Position numbers and translations under genes: made by a program. Positions 18,072-25,580 of a stretch of DNA of 35,935 bases are shown here, piece by piece. Under the pieces are notes generated by a model. That model searched no databases. It was not told where the DNA came from and saw nothing but the letters and a program-made list of their open reading frames with translations. This stretch comes from a virus, in the IMG/VR virus record IMGVR_UViG_3300030382_004741, positions 1 through 35,935 of that record; one strand, written 5' to 3'. Every line of letters starts with the position of its first letter. The first letter of the stretch is position 1.

Positions 18072-18399
18072 CTTTTTTCTTCTTTTTAGACTTTTTCTTT
18101 TTAAGTATCTTATTAGCCTTTCTTTTAAATTCCTTATCAGTATATGTTGTTATCTTACCATCCTTATTTTCTTCTCTATAAAATCCGGATTTAGGATCCC
18201 ATGAAGTAGTTATATCATTTACTTTCCCATCTTTTTCTTCCATCGTGTCCCACAGCCTTTCACCTGTATCTAAGTCTCTGGTAACCATTCTCTTCTTAGT
18301 GTGTTCACTTGCTTTTCCATCTTTTTCTGATATTTTATCAGTAAGTTTTGAGTAAATATGAGTCCTGTTTATTTTTTTCTTTTTCTTTATTTTACCCAT
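18055..18399 (-). CDS. Lysine-tailed small protein, 114 aa
   Basis: Starts MGKIKKKKK and ends in lysine-rich KKSKKKKK then VMRVS. The middle holds beta-like repeats (DTGERLWDTMEEKDGK; DPKSGFYREENKDGKITTY) resembling short strand-turn-strand units. Function unknown. It follows the terminase gene by 9 bases with an AAGGAG SD. It shares both N- and C-terminal basic ends with the following 79-aa protein. Confidence 0.65.
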   Translation of the reverse strand: MGKIKKKKKINRTHIYSKLTDKISEKDGKASEHTKKRMVTRDLDTGERLWDTMEEKDGKVNDITTSWDPKSGFYREENKDGKITTYTDKEFKRKANKILKKKKSKKKKKVMRVS

Positions 18400-18408
18400 C
18401 AGATCTCC

Positions 18409-19722
18409 TTACACATTGTCCCATAATGATATTGATTTATCTTCAACTATAATCTTATCAATAAATTTTTGTGTATCACTTCTCTTGTCTACAACCTTTA
18501 CGCTGTCCACAGCCTCTCCAACCAGGTACCTGAGACTATCCACGGCATGGTCATCCTTCTTTAATGGCTTTTCCGGTTGATTAAGTAATGCCCTGGATGC
18601 TGATGGTTGCTCCCACTGGTAGTTGATCATCTCCCGTTTGAGGTTGGTGCATGACTCCATTATCTTGATCTTATTCTTTTTCAGGTACTGAGTCACCTTG
18701 TCTATACCACCCTGGACATCATTATTGGCACCGACTACCGGGACCTTCAACTGCCTGTACCGGTTACCTATAGTCTCAGGATCATCCTTCTTCCCTGCTC
18801 CGGTGGATGGATCTATCACATAGGTTTCATACATACCTTCCTTCCGGTGGGCATTGATGACCTTGGCATGGTAGTCCACATCCTGGCCTGCCTGGTAGTG
18901 TTCCCGGTAGATCCACAGGTTATCATCCTCATCCACAGCACCCCACAGTACTGCTGTAGGATTGGTCCGGCCATGGTCTATGGCAATGAACCTCCTCCAA
19001 CTATGTGGGATATCCCTGTCTGCAACAACATGGGCCTTATTGCTGTAGTCCGGATAGATCTGCCCGGCAAAGGCATCCCAGGATCCATATAGGTACCTGT
19101 TGACCCAGATCTCATTGTAGTTGTTGATCAGACTATCTATATACCCTGGTGGCAGGTTGGCTACATTCTCCTCAGTCTTGGCATTGTACATGACATTACC
19201 CTCTACCGGATCATGGATGAACCTGTGCCATACCCAGTTGTGACCCAGGGGATTACCAGTGATCCAACACTTGGGATCATTCACGGCTCTGAGCCTGCCC
19301 AGGAGTGTGAGGAACACATCCTCTGATACCTCTTCTGCCTGATCTATGTAGAACCACCCCAGGTTGATGGACAGTAGTTTAGCCGGATCGTCCAGGGCAC
19401 GGAAGACAATCTCATGCCCATTCTTAAATAGGACCCGATTCTCCTGCTTATTGTATTCATAGTGGATCCCTGGGAGTAGCCCAAACATATGGGTCAACTC
19501 AAAGAATGTTCTCTGGGTAGAATCCCTTAACTCTGGGTAAGTGAGCCTGGAGATCATGCCCAACTGCGGAGGCTGATCTTTATCAAGCACTCTCACCAGG
19601 CCCTTTAAGATCCCTGCATAGGTCTTACCATTACCAATACCACCATAGAATCCCACAACCGGAGACTGATCCTTAATGAACCTGGCCTGGTTGGGGTTCA
19701 GATCTATGTTGATAGTCTTCAT
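18409..19722 (-). CDS. terL: Terminase large subunit
   Basis: 437 aa. It is the ATP-driven DNA packaging motor and headful/cos nuclease, acting at the portal. Walker A is GGIGNGKT at 27-34, the Walker B-like strand WFYIDQAEE is at 123-131, and a coupling-type ITGNP is near 154-158. The C-terminal RNase H-like nuclease shows acidic residues in AIDHGRTNP (D249), VIDPSTG (D304) and KKDDHAVDSLRY (D391/D395). Full-length for the family. The preceding gene ends 37 bases earlier, and the SD is AGGA before the ATG. GC content looks higher than in the tail-fibre genes. Confidence 0.93.
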   Translation of the reverse strand: MKTINIDLNPNQARFIKDQSPVVGFYGGIGNGKTYAGILKGLVRVLDKDQPPQLGMISRLTYPELRDSTQRTFFELTHMFGLLPGIHYEYNKQENRVLFKNGHEIVFRALDDPAKLLSINLGWFYIDQAEEVSEDVFLTLLGRLRAVNDPKCWITGNPLGHNWVWHRFIHDPVEGNVMYNAKTEENVANLPPGYIDSLINNYNEIWVNRYLYGSWDAFAGQIYPDYSNKAHVVADRDIPHSWRRFIAIDHGRTNPTAVLWGAVDEDDNLWIYREHYQAGQDVDYHAKVINAHRKEGMYETYVIDPSTGAGKKDDPETIGNRYRQLKVPVVGANNDVQGGIDKVTQYLKKNKIKIMESCTNLKREMINYQWEQPSASRALLNQPEKPLKKDDHAVDSLRYLVGEAVDSVKVVDKRSDTQKFIDKIIVEDKSISLWDNV

Positions 19723-19759
19723 TTAATCCTGTAAAAATACTTTAATAGTTTTTTTACCA

Positions 19760-20224
19760 TTAACTTTGTGCTACAAAGAACTCCACATCTACAGTCTGAG
19801 CAGAAGTTGCACACCATGCTGATATGGTTGACAGATTCTGTAAACTGACTGATGAAACAACTCCTCCTGATTCCGAATCTATGCAACTTGATACTGTGGA
19901 GAGTATGAAACTGTGACCTGGTTTTACAATATAATAGAACTCGTCAGCAGTTGCACCTATGCAATTAACAACTAAGTTATATGAGTCATCAAGGTTGGTT
20001 AACCGGACATACTTAGTGGTGCTTGTGATCGTCTGACCTCTGCCTGCCGTGGATGCAAACTTTAATAATTCTGTTTTAGTCTCTGTTACATTAACTATCT
20101 GCTTTAATACCTCCCCCACTGATCCTATTGCTACTACTGTTGATGCTCCCTGGTTCTGCCCATTAAGGGTTACTGCCTCTGTCAGGGTTACTGTTAGTGT
20201 TGATGCTACTACGGTGGTTGCCAT
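19760..20224 (-). CDS. Putative beta-rich structural protein, 154 aa
   Basis: No firm family. The sequence is Thr/Ser/Val-rich throughout, with few charged residues, as in virion beta-sandwich or decoration proteins. It starts right after the small-terminase-like gene (one base between) with a strong AAAGGAGG SD and lies just before the large terminase. That location is unusual for a structural protein. Related in style, not in clear sequence, to the small proteins at 34712-35470. Confidence 0.6.
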   Translation of the reverse strand: MATTVVASTLTVTLTEAVTLNGQNQGASTVVAIGSVGEVLKQIVNVTETKTELLKFASTAGRGQTITSTTKYVRLTNLDDSYNLVVNCIGATADEFYYIVKPGHSFILSTVSSCIDSESGGVVSSVSLQNLSTISAWCATSAQTVDVEFFVAQS

Positions 20225-20506
20225 CTAATCCTCCTTTAACTTAATATTGATAATTGGTAACTGGATGTTGCCATCCACCTTTACCTCTGATGCCCTAAGA
20301 TTAGGAATTGCCTTATCCATCAAGATCTTTGCACAAGTCACGGCCTGTGGATGTTCTTCCTCAGTTCCCAATGATGTTGCTGACTTAAATACTTTATCAA
20401 TAACCTCTTGGAGTTTAGGATTCTTCCTTAATTCTTCTGCCAGGGAGATCCTGGGCCGGCCATTAGGATTGTTTGTTTGTCCTTTCTTGAGTCCAGGTTT
20501 AGCCAT
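20225..20506 (-). CDS. Putative terminase small subunit, 93 aa
   Basis: The N-terminus (LKKGQTNNPNGRP) is the GQ-NPNGRP pattern common at the start of small phage DNA-recognition proteins of the DUF5681/small-terminase type. A helical middle follows, then a C-terminal beta segment (NLRASEVKVDGN, then LPIINIKL) as found at small-terminase ends. It would recognise phage DNA and recruit the large subunit. Gene order supports it: two genes ahead of the large terminase. Short for a small terminase (usually above 120 aa). AGGA lies before the ATG. Confidence 0.5.
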   Translation of the reverse strand: MAKPGLKKGQTNNPNGRPRISLAEELRKNPKLQEVIDKVFKSATSLGTEEEHPQAVTCAKILMDKAIPNLRASEVKVDGNIQLPIINIKLKED

Positions 20507-20532
20507 TTGATCCTATTTGTTTAACAAATTCA

Positions 20533-20658
20533 TTATGCAAGCCCAATAATTATATCCATAGGAGTGTAACCTGCTTGTATTGCTGAAATTGCAAGATAAG
20601 CCCACAACTCCTGTAGATCTTTAAAATCTTCAAAATGGTATGGAACCTGAATGATCAT
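20533..20658 (-). CDS. Hypothetical 41-aa peptide
   Basis: ATG at 20658 overlaps the stop of the preceding 54-codon gene (ATGA). Reads MIIQVPYHFEDFKDLQELWA and ends IGLA. Support is coupling and gene packing only; function unknown. Confidence 0.4.
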   Translation of the reverse strand: MIIQVPYHFEDFKDLQELWAYLAISAIQAGYTPMDIIIGLA

Positions 20659-20819
20659 ACTTCATCCCATGCCTGAGTACTTTCAGGTTCTTTTTTGTTT
20701 GGGTTAAACGGAAATACAGGAGCCTGATCTATCCCTTTCCGGTAGATATAAGCACCTGCTATAAATGATAAGATGCACAGGATCCCCTGCACAATGAATA
20801 TCCCCATACTCATTCCCAT
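20655..20819 (-). CDS. Small single-pass membrane protein, 54 aa
   Basis: One hydrophobic segment (MGIFIVQGILCILSFIAGAY, about residues 5-24) is followed by a charged cytoplasmic-type tail ending WDEV. ATG codons at 20819, 20813 and 20807 are all possible. The candidate promoter just upstream would place the transcription start at or near 20818, so an internal Met may be the true start. Function unknown. It is the first gene after the candidate late promoter. Confidence 0.5.
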   Translation of the reverse strand: MGMSMGIFIVQGILCILSFIAGAYIYRKGIDQAPVFPFNPNKKEPESTQAWDEV

Positions 20820-20824
20820 AGTTT

Positions 20825-20853
20825 ATAATACTGATGTAAATAAACTATTCCAA
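20825..20853 (-). promoter_or_regulatory. Candidate late promoter (leftward)
   Basis: Minus strand TTGGAA (20848-20853), 17-base spacer, TATTAT (20825-20830): a good sigma-70-like match in an AT-rich gap between the early/replication block and the packaging genes. Not tested; AT-rich DNA gives chance matches. Confidence 0.4.
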
Positions 20854-20873
20854 ATTATATTATGTAAAGTAAA

Positions 20874-21092
20874 TTATTTTTTCTTCAATTTTCTCTCCTT
20901 CCTTTTTCTTCTATGATATTCCATTGAGGTTTCATAATTCATATCCCAACCCTTACCATCATTACACCACCATCCATTTCCATTCTCTATCTCTGTATCT
21001 CTTCTGTCTTTTTTATACTGAGGATCAGTGAGGGCATTACCTTTGTATGGATATGGGATATTCTCTTTATTATTCCAATCACCACTACTCAT
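20874..21092 (-). CDS. Hypothetical 72-aa protein
   Basis: Tryptophan/asparagine-rich (GNGWWCNDGKGWDMNYET) with a basic C-terminus (RRKRKERKLKKK). Its ATG overlaps the preceding stop (ATGA). Function unknown. It is the last gene before the candidate late promoter. Confidence 0.5.
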   Translation of the reverse strand: MSSGDWNNKENIPYPYKGNALTDPQYKKDRRDTEIENGNGWWCNDGKGWDMNYETSMEYHRRKRKERKLKKK

Positions 21093-21238
21093 TCAATTAT
21101 CTTTCCGGCCTGCCGTAACAGTTGTTTATACCTTTTTATGATCACTTTAGGGACCACCTTCTTTTGCCTAATGAAACCACTTATTACCTTCCTATAAACA
21201 TCCAGGATCTCTTCCCGTTTATACCTTTCAGTTTTCAT
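21089..21238 (-). CDS. Hypothetical basic 49-aa protein
   Basis: ATG at 21238 overlaps the previous stop (TAATG); its stop overlaps the next start (ATGA). Reads MKTERYKREEILDVYRKVIS and on, basic and helical, ending GKIIE. Possibly nucleic-acid-binding from charge alone; no family recognised. Confidence 0.5.
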   Translation of the reverse strand: MKTERYKREEILDVYRKVISGFIRQKKVVPKVIIKRYKQLLRQAGKIIE

Positions 21239-21477
21239 TATTCAATGGTTTTGGATACGGGAATATAACCATCATCATACTTCTTTAAATCTTCTTCTCT
21301 TGTTATGGAAATAGAAAAATACCTGTCATCATTTTTATTACAAGTGTGATTCACACAAATAAGTACTTCAATATCTTCATCCGGTTTCCATTTTAACTCG
21401 CTTAATATCTCTTTAGGTAAATTAAGTGACTCTACCTCAGTAATAACATAGGCTGTTTTCTTAAATAGTGTTGACAT
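21238..21477 (-). CDS. Small protein with AbrB-like segment, 79 aa
   Basis: The segment SLNLPKEILSELKWKPDED then IEVLI (residues about 17-40) looks like the first half of a SpoVT/AbrB swapped-hairpin DNA-binding domain (the pattern LPKEIL...LGWKPGD). If so, it could be a transcriptional switch protein; the resemblance is short. Its start lies inside the end of the previous gene (17-base overlap) with AAAGGAG as SD. Confidence 0.5.
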   Translation of the reverse strand: MSTLFKKTAYVITEVESLNLPKEILSELKWKPDEDIEVLICVNHTCNKNDDRYFSISITREEDLKKYDDGYIPVSKTIE

Positions 21478-21724
21478 TATTCAATCTCCTTTCAGTTCCA
21501 TATTTCCTCCAATTCATCCATTCTAAATACCATTTGTACGGCTCATTTACATCACGAATCATTTTATCATATTCTTCAGATTTACTTAAATACTCTCTGA
21601 ATGATTTAATCTCACTGTCTGTATAATGTTTATCTATTTGTATCAACTTACACGGTTCCTTTAACTCATCATCATCAAATATACAGTTCCATTGCATTAA
21701 GGATTCATATGCATCACCCACCAT
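21461..21724 (-). CDS. Hypothetical acidic 87-aa protein
   Basis: No family recognised. Acidic first half (FDDDELKEPCKL), helical and Trp/Tyr-rich end (YKWYLEWMNWRKYG). The SD (AAAGGAG, then ATTGAACA before ATG) lies within the last codons of the replication gene. Nearly the same junction sequence (AAAGGAGATTGAATAATG) recurs at its own 3' end for the following gene. Confidence 0.55.
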   Translation of the reverse strand: MVGDAYESLMQWNCIFDDDELKEPCKLIQIDKHYTDSEIKSFREYLSKSEEYDKMIRDVNEPYKWYLEWMNWRKYGTERRLNNVNTI

Positions 21725-21727
21725 TGT

Positions 21728-22621
21728 TCAATCTCCTTTGAAAGATTCATACTTCCATTTTGGTACAAACTCAACATGACAGCACTCAGATCCTTTCATC
21801 AAGTGATATTTATCTGAAGGCATATGTCTTCTCCCACACTTGGAGCAAAAGGCTTTATACAATCCTGATGGGAATTTAGTGAACTTATCTTCAATGGTTT
21901 TCTCTTCTACCACTTCACGGAATCCACCCTCAAAAAATGCCTTCATAGATTTGTGGTAGAACTTACCCCTGGATCTATTCTTTGCCCTGATATCCAAATA
22001 CTTTTCCCACTTGTCTACACTCTGGTAGGATAAAGCATTTACCAGGATCTTTCTTTCAAATGGTGTTGGCACCTGGCCCATCAGTTTATCTTCTCCAACC
22101 CACAACATAAACAAAAGTGATGAATCCTGAACTGACTTCTGAGTGTAAGGCCATTGCAGGACCCCGTTCCCCTTGGGGGGACTATAGGGGGGTTGTTTTT
22201 TATTTAATTCTTTTAATTCTTTCCTTATTGTATTTGTGTCCGTCACTGTGTCCGTTGGTGTGTCCGTTGGTGTGTCCGTTAGTGTATCCGTTTTATTATC
22301 ATGGTCCTGGTAAGTTCCATACTTACAGATAGTTATAACGGTTTGACCTGTGTCCGTTGCTGTGTCCACCATCGTGTCCGTTTTTAGTGCATCAATGAAC
22401 CGCCTAACTCTGTTCCTTGACCACTTCCAACGGGTTTCCAGGAACCTATATGATGCATCAAATGATCCCCTGGGAATGTTAACAACATTATCATTGATCA
22501 GTTCTTTCCTGGCCTTATGATTTGCCATCATACACATATCAAGCCAGGCTTTTAAATAGTCTGGATTATCCCAGACCCAGTGAGTTTGTATATCCCGGTG
22601 AAGTTTTATCCATCCAGACAT
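21728..22621 (-). CDS. Replication initiation protein, DnaD-like/replisome organiser type
   Basis: An open frame runs from 22633, but I chose ATG 22621 (MSGWIKLHRD) since GGAG lies six bases before it and family members begin this way. The N-terminal 110 residues have the GWIKLHR...W.W...LK.WLDM.MMANHK and later W.WSR.RVR.FIDALK pattern of the winged-helix domain of phage replisome organisers that bind the origin. A Thr/Asp repeat linker (TDTPTDT units, about 110-132) follows, then QPPYSPPKG. The C-terminus has a possible zinc site (CSKCGRRH... then CCH). The repeat linker is encoded by 12-bp iterons, possibly the origin itself. No helicase gene is visible, so host helicase recruitment is likely. 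Confidence 0.72.
   Translation of the reverse strand: MSGWIKLHRDIQTHWVWDNPDYLKAWLDMCMMANHKARKELINDNVVNIPRGSFDASYRFLETRWKWSRNRVRRFIDALKTDTMVDTATDTGQTVITICKYGTYQDHDNKTDTLTDTPTDTPTDTVTDTNTIRKELKELNKKQPPYSPPKGNGVLQWPYTQKSVQDSSLLFMLWVGEDKLMGQVPTPFERKILVNALSYQSVDKWEKYLDIRAKNRSRGKFYHKSMKAFFEGGFREVVEEKTIEDKFTKFPSGLYKAFCSKCGRRHMPSDKYHLMKGSECCHVEFVPKWKYESFKGD
22157..22385. repeat. 12-bp iterons with AT-rich block: candidate replication origin
   Basis: Plus strand copies of GTGTCCGTTGGT-like 12-mers start at 22236, 22248, 22260, 22272 and 22284 in tandem, with a second cluster at 22350, 22362 and 22374. A 40-base AT-rich stretch (22194-22235) adjoins the first cluster, and beyond it lie facing C- and G-runs (22161-22192). 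Iterons plus an unwinding-type AT block inside the initiator gene is the lambda O-gene plan. Confidence 0.5.
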
Positions 22622-23127
22622 ATCTTTCTCCATTTAATGAGGTTAGTTGGGCACACATATGTATCCTGTATCATGTTTTTGTATCTCCCATCTTTAACCA
22701 TCATTGAAGTCCAACTAGGATGTGTTGATGAATGGACCACTGCCATATTTTTTTCATCTTTGGCCAATAATATATAGGCATGAGGTATAGGATCTGCATT
22801 ATCAAAAGAATGTTTAGCACAAACAAAAAACTTAGGGTATGGCCAATCTCTTTCGCAAGTGAACTGTGTTGTAAGTTGTTTAACTTCCATCCTATCACCA
22901 GTAAGCATTGGTGGATTAATATATAGATCACCTTCATCTACATGATTCATTCTATCCTCATAACTTTTAGCCTTTGTCATGGGTGGAATTGTAACAGTTA
23001 CTCCTTTTTTAACTAAATGTAATGCTACCTTAAATCTGGCCGGCTCTGACAGATCTAAATTATTAACAAACAGGCCATGATCACTTTTATTATTTGACTG
23101 AAAACTTGGAAATTCATGTTTACTCAT
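22606..23127 (-). CDS. PD-(D/E)XK-like conserved phage protein, 173 aa
   Basis: The stretch GDLYINPPMLTGDRMEVKQL has D67 and E81-V-K83, the spacing of a PD-(D/E)XK nuclease core, after a helix with FKVALHLVKKG. The C-terminal half (FVCAKHSFDNADPIPHAYIL, then TYVCPTNLIKWRKI) recalls a conserved protein family in other phages whose function is unsettled. It may be a nuclease in DNA processing. The start overlaps the preceding stop (TAATG) with GGAGG as SD, and its end overlaps the replication gene start. Catalysis is inferred from motif only. Confidence 0.6.
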   Translation of the reverse strand: MSKHEFPSFQSNNKSDHGLFVNNLDLSEPARFKVALHLVKKGVTVTIPPMTKAKSYEDRMNHVDEGDLYINPPMLTGDRMEVKQLTTQFTCERDWPYPKFFVCAKHSFDNADPIPHAYILLAKDEKNMAVVHSSTHPSWTSMMVKDGRYKNMIQDTYVCPTNLIKWRKICLDG

Positions 23128-23534
23128 TATTCTGGTACCTCCAGGTAATCCTCATACCATTGTCTATGGGCATTCTGTTTATTCTTGGCCTCACGGTATG
23201 CAATGGAAAAGAATACCTGACCGGTCATAATTGGAATATAACAGATACATCTGTGCATCTCCATCGGAACTGCCATGATGTTTGCCTTAGAAGGCTTACG
23301 GAGCCTTATTTCAATGGAAGGTTTTGATTGTTGATATTTGGAATGAGAGTGGCTCTTGACCTGGACATAGTGTGTAGTATTATTCTTCTCAGCAACCAGG
23401 TCTACCCCGTGATCATCAACCACAGGCTCATATACATTCCATCCTTTTTTTAGGAGATCTATTGCAACTGATAGTTCCCCCATTCTACCCAACTTAGTGG
23501 TAGTATTAGCCAAAGTAGATATCTCTGATCTCAC
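23127..23534 (-). CDS. PD-(D/E)XK nuclease-like protein, 135 aa
   Basis: Pattern: E20 in GRMGELSVAIDLLKKGWNV, then DDHGVDLVAE (D45), then HYVQVKSHS (Q58-V-K60): helix, D, QxK order of the PD-(D/E)XK fold as in Holliday resolvase- and restriction-like nucleases. Start is GTG at 23534 with 29-base overlap onto the preceding gene and no strong SD, so the exact start is uncertain. It likely acts on phage recombination or repair DNA intermediates, or as a homing-type nuclease. Confidence 0.65.
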   Translation of the reverse strand: MRSEISTLANTTTKLGRMGELSVAIDLLKKGWNVYEPVVDDHGVDLVAEKNNTTHYVQVKSHSHSKYQQSKPSIEIRLRKPSKANIMAVPMEMHRCICYIPIMTGQVFFSIAYREAKNKQNAHRQWYEDYLEVPE

Positions 23535-23709
23535 TCATCAGTTTACCAACACCAATTTTACGGTCCTCATATAACTGCACAAGATTCTTAACATTATAGG
23601 CACTGGTAGCAAACTTGTTATTGTCTTTTACTACACCTATATATCTGTCGTGCAATACCTCATATCTTGTTCTACTGACAAACGGCCATAGTATCTTCCT
23701 TAGTCTCAT
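23506..23709 (-). CDS. Hypothetical 67-aa protein
   Basis: Begins MRLRKILWPFVSRTRYEVLH. Short basic/aromatic N-termini of this kind occur in small phage proteins, sometimes as a membrane anchor. Strong SD (AAGGAGG, 8 bases before the ATG) located in the end of the previous gene. Function unknown. Overlaps both neighbours by 29-38 bases. Confidence 0.55.
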   Translation of the reverse strand: MRLRKILWPFVSRTRYEVLHDRYIGVVKDNNKFATSAYNVKNLVQLYEDRKIGVGKLMSEIRDIYFG

Positions 23710-23965
23710 TATTATTCCTCCTTAGTATGCGGATTTGAATAGGGGTGTAATCACCTAAATATGATCCACACAGGTTAAACCCTATATGCTCATATGCCTC
23801 TTCATAACTCAATTTTCCTTCTTTAACAAAAATATCTGCAAGTTTATCATAATCATATATAACTATACCATCGGTACTTATTCCTACAATAGCATTATCC
23901 AGGGAATCCGGTTCCCATACTATGGAATGTGGATTATGACTCTCTATCTCTTCTCTGAGTGTCAC
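23672..23965 (-). CDS. Conserved hypothetical phage protein, 97 aa
   Basis: GTG start overlaps the previous stop (GTGA). The pattern NAIVGISTDGIVIYDYDKL then EEAYEHIGFN and GDYTPIQI is familiar from small acidic proteins of many phages that have no assigned role. Acidic throughout. Located among nuclease genes. Confidence 0.6.
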   Translation of the reverse strand: MTLREEIESHNPHSIVWEPDSLDNAIVGISTDGIVIYDYDKLADIFVKEGKLSYEEAYEHIGFNLCGSYLGDYTPIQIRILRRNNNETKEDTMAVCQ

Positions 23966-24291
23966 AATAACTTTAACAATTCTTTAAATGGTATAACTGC
24001 CAGGAGTTCACCACGGTCCTCTTTTAAAATTGTAAAATTACAACTCTCTGGTGGTTTAATATAGTTTGCTATAGTTTTCCTGCTTTTACATTGAATTGAA
24101 AATGACCTCTCAAACTTTGTTTTGTCAATGGGATGTACATAGTGCCCGGTCATCTTTACATCTACATCCTCTTCAAGGCCAAGTGATTTTCCATTGGATG
24201 CATATGCCCTCTCACCAACAAAACCGGCATCCTGGACCACTTTAACCACCTCTCTCTCTAATCTATTACCTTTCTGCTTACTTGGGTTCAT
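23962..24291 (-). CDS. Holliday-junction-resolvase-like nuclease, 109 aa
   Basis: An open frame reaches GTG 24459, but ATG 24291 has AAAGGA eight bases upstream and gives a start typical of such proteins: MNPSKQKGNRLEREVVKVVQ. E12/E14 in the first helix, then GLEEDVDVKM (D42, D44) and SIQCKSR (Q67-C-K69) are the PD-(D/E)XK residues in the order seen in archaeal Hjc-type resolvases. It would cut branched recombination or replication intermediates before packaging. If the longer start were used, 56 N-terminal residues of no recognised domain would be added and the gene would overlap its neighbour. Confidence 0.7.
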   Translation of the reverse strand: MNPSKQKGNRLEREVVKVVQDAGFVGERAYASNGKSLGLEEDVDVKMTGHYVHPIDKTKFERSFSIQCKSRKTIANYIKPPESCNFTILKEDRGELLAVIPFKELLKLL

Positions 24292-24400
24292 TTTATTATC
24301 CTTTATTAATGGGGCAGTATCTTCAGTAACGCCAACCACCGAAGATTGTGAGACAACTACTTTACCTTTTTGCTCAAGTTTTCTACACTGCCCCAATTTA

Positions 24401-24643
24401 TTAATCACATTCTTCACAATTTGTTGGTCCCCCGTAATCATTCTCATCACCTGGATCACCAGGGCCTAATGAGTCTGTTTTCTTTAAAATCTTATTTTTA
24501 ATTAAAAAACTGTCAACCGAATCATATAATTTCTGGAATTTAGATACCTCATTCTGACCAATAATTTTATTATTTTTCCATGTTAATAAGGCAACCTTGA
24601 GGCTTGTATGGATTCTTAACATATCATTACCTTTAATTTTCAT
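24401..24643 (-). CDS. Hypothetical 80-aa protein
   Basis: ATG at 24643, GGGGG upstream; overlaps previous gene by 11 bases. Helical N-terminal 55 residues (KFQKLYDSVDSFLIKNKILK), then an acidic Gly/Pro tail ending CEECD. Function unknown. About 110 bases to the next chosen start (24291) hold no convincing gene. Confidence 0.5.
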   Translation of the reverse strand: MKIKGNDMLRIHTSLKVALLTWKNNKIIGQNEVSKFQKLYDSVDSFLIKNKILKKTDSLGPGDPGDENDYGGPTNCEECD

Positions 24644-24944
24644 CTATATCCCCCTTTACTATTCTACCATTCTTAAAATCATTGAACAACTTAGAATAAC
24701 ATTCTAATATATTACTGACCAACATCCTCATTAATTTGGGGCTTGCCTCATGCATATATATTGGTCCTATTGTTTTATTCTTAATCTTTATACTCCTAAA
24801 CATACCTATACCATCTTCACCAGGTATGCCGGAACCCGTAAAATCTACCTGGGAACCGGCATACCTTTTCCTACACTTCTCCCATTCCGGATCACCGGAC
24901 CAATCAGATCGGTGTTTAGTCTTTCTTCCTGGAATCCAGTTCAA
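24633..24944 (-). CDS. Hypothetical 103-aa protein
   Basis: Best start is TTG at 24944 (AAGGG six bases upstream); no ATG occurs before residue 48. Contains WSGDPEWEKCRKRYAG and a helical C-terminus (KLMRMLVSNILECYSKLFND). No family recognised. It overlaps the annealing-protein gene by 29 bases. Confidence 0.5.
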   Translation of the reverse strand: MNWIPGRKTKHRSDWSGDPEWEKCRKRYAGSQVDFTGSGIPGEDGIGMFRSIKIKNKTIGPIYMHEASPKLMRMLVSNILECYSKLFNDFKNGRIVKGDIDEN

Positions 24945-25569
24945 GTTGTACCCTTATAAATGTACCAGGTGGGCAATCGGGATGTGCTTGGACCTCCTTT
25001 AAATATTCAGCAGATTGGGCACTCCATAGTTGACCCTTTTTAGCCCCCTTGTTTATTACATCAGTAGCAGGGGTGGTTGTGCTAACCTTTTCTTTTACCA
25101 TGGATTTAACCTTGTCCATTTTCTTATCCATAGTAGATGGCTTGCCGTTCTCTTTTTTATCAGTGTGATCAATTGAATGAGTGGTGGTGATTTGTCGGGT
25201 ATCAGGATCTATACTGCTGTCATCAATACAGAACATACCACAGAGTGCATATTTCCTTGCATAGGATGATGCTGAACCAAACTTCTGGCTCATATCCATG
25301 TTGCCTTTTTTACCAAGTTCAATACCTGCAATGGCCTTACACTCAATCATCTTCTCTCCGGACACTAACCTGGCCGTGGACTCTATGTATAGATATTCAC
25401 CTAAAGACTTAACTTCATCTGATAAAGTGAGTACCATATTCTGCTCGGCCAATAACGGCTTAACCACTGCTAATATACCTTCTGCCGTCCTGTACTTAAA
25501 GCCACCATATTGATTTGTATTATCCTTTGGGGCAGATAACTTATTTTGAATTGAACTAATATCTATCAT
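24916..25569 (-). CDS. ERF-type single-strand annealing recombinase
   Basis: 217 aa. ERF-family proteins anneal complementary single strands and act with an exonuclease in phage recombination. The core 91-117 (MDMSQKFGSASSYARKYALC then FCIDD) matches the family's conserved block, and the beta segment around 58-85 (YLYIESTARLVSG, CKAIAGIELG) precedes it as expected. The C-terminal 80 residues are a lysine-rich linker. AAAGGAG SD. It follows the YqaJ-type exonuclease gene by 11 bases, forming an exonuclease-annealase pair. Confidence 0.8.
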   Translation of the reverse strand: MIDISSIQNKLSAPKDNTNQYGGFKYRTAEGILAVVKPLLAEQNMVLTLSDEVKSLGEYLYIESTARLVSGEKMIECKAIAGIELGKKGNMDMSQKFGSASSYARKYALCGMFCIDDSSIDPDTRQITTTHSIDHTDKKENGKPSTMDKKMDKVKSMVKEKVSTTTPATDVINKGAKKGQLWSAQSAEYLKEVQAHPDCPPGTFIRVQLELDSRKKD

Positions 25570-25580
25570 TTTGACTCCTT

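Noticed and set aside
22236-22385. CRISPR-like regular repeats
   Set aside because: The repeats are 12 bp in direct tandem without unique spacers, inside a coding gene.
24292-24459. Longer N-terminus for the resolvase-like gene
   Set aside because: No SD at the GTG/ATG codons there and no domain pattern; the ATG at 24291 has a clear AAAGGA.
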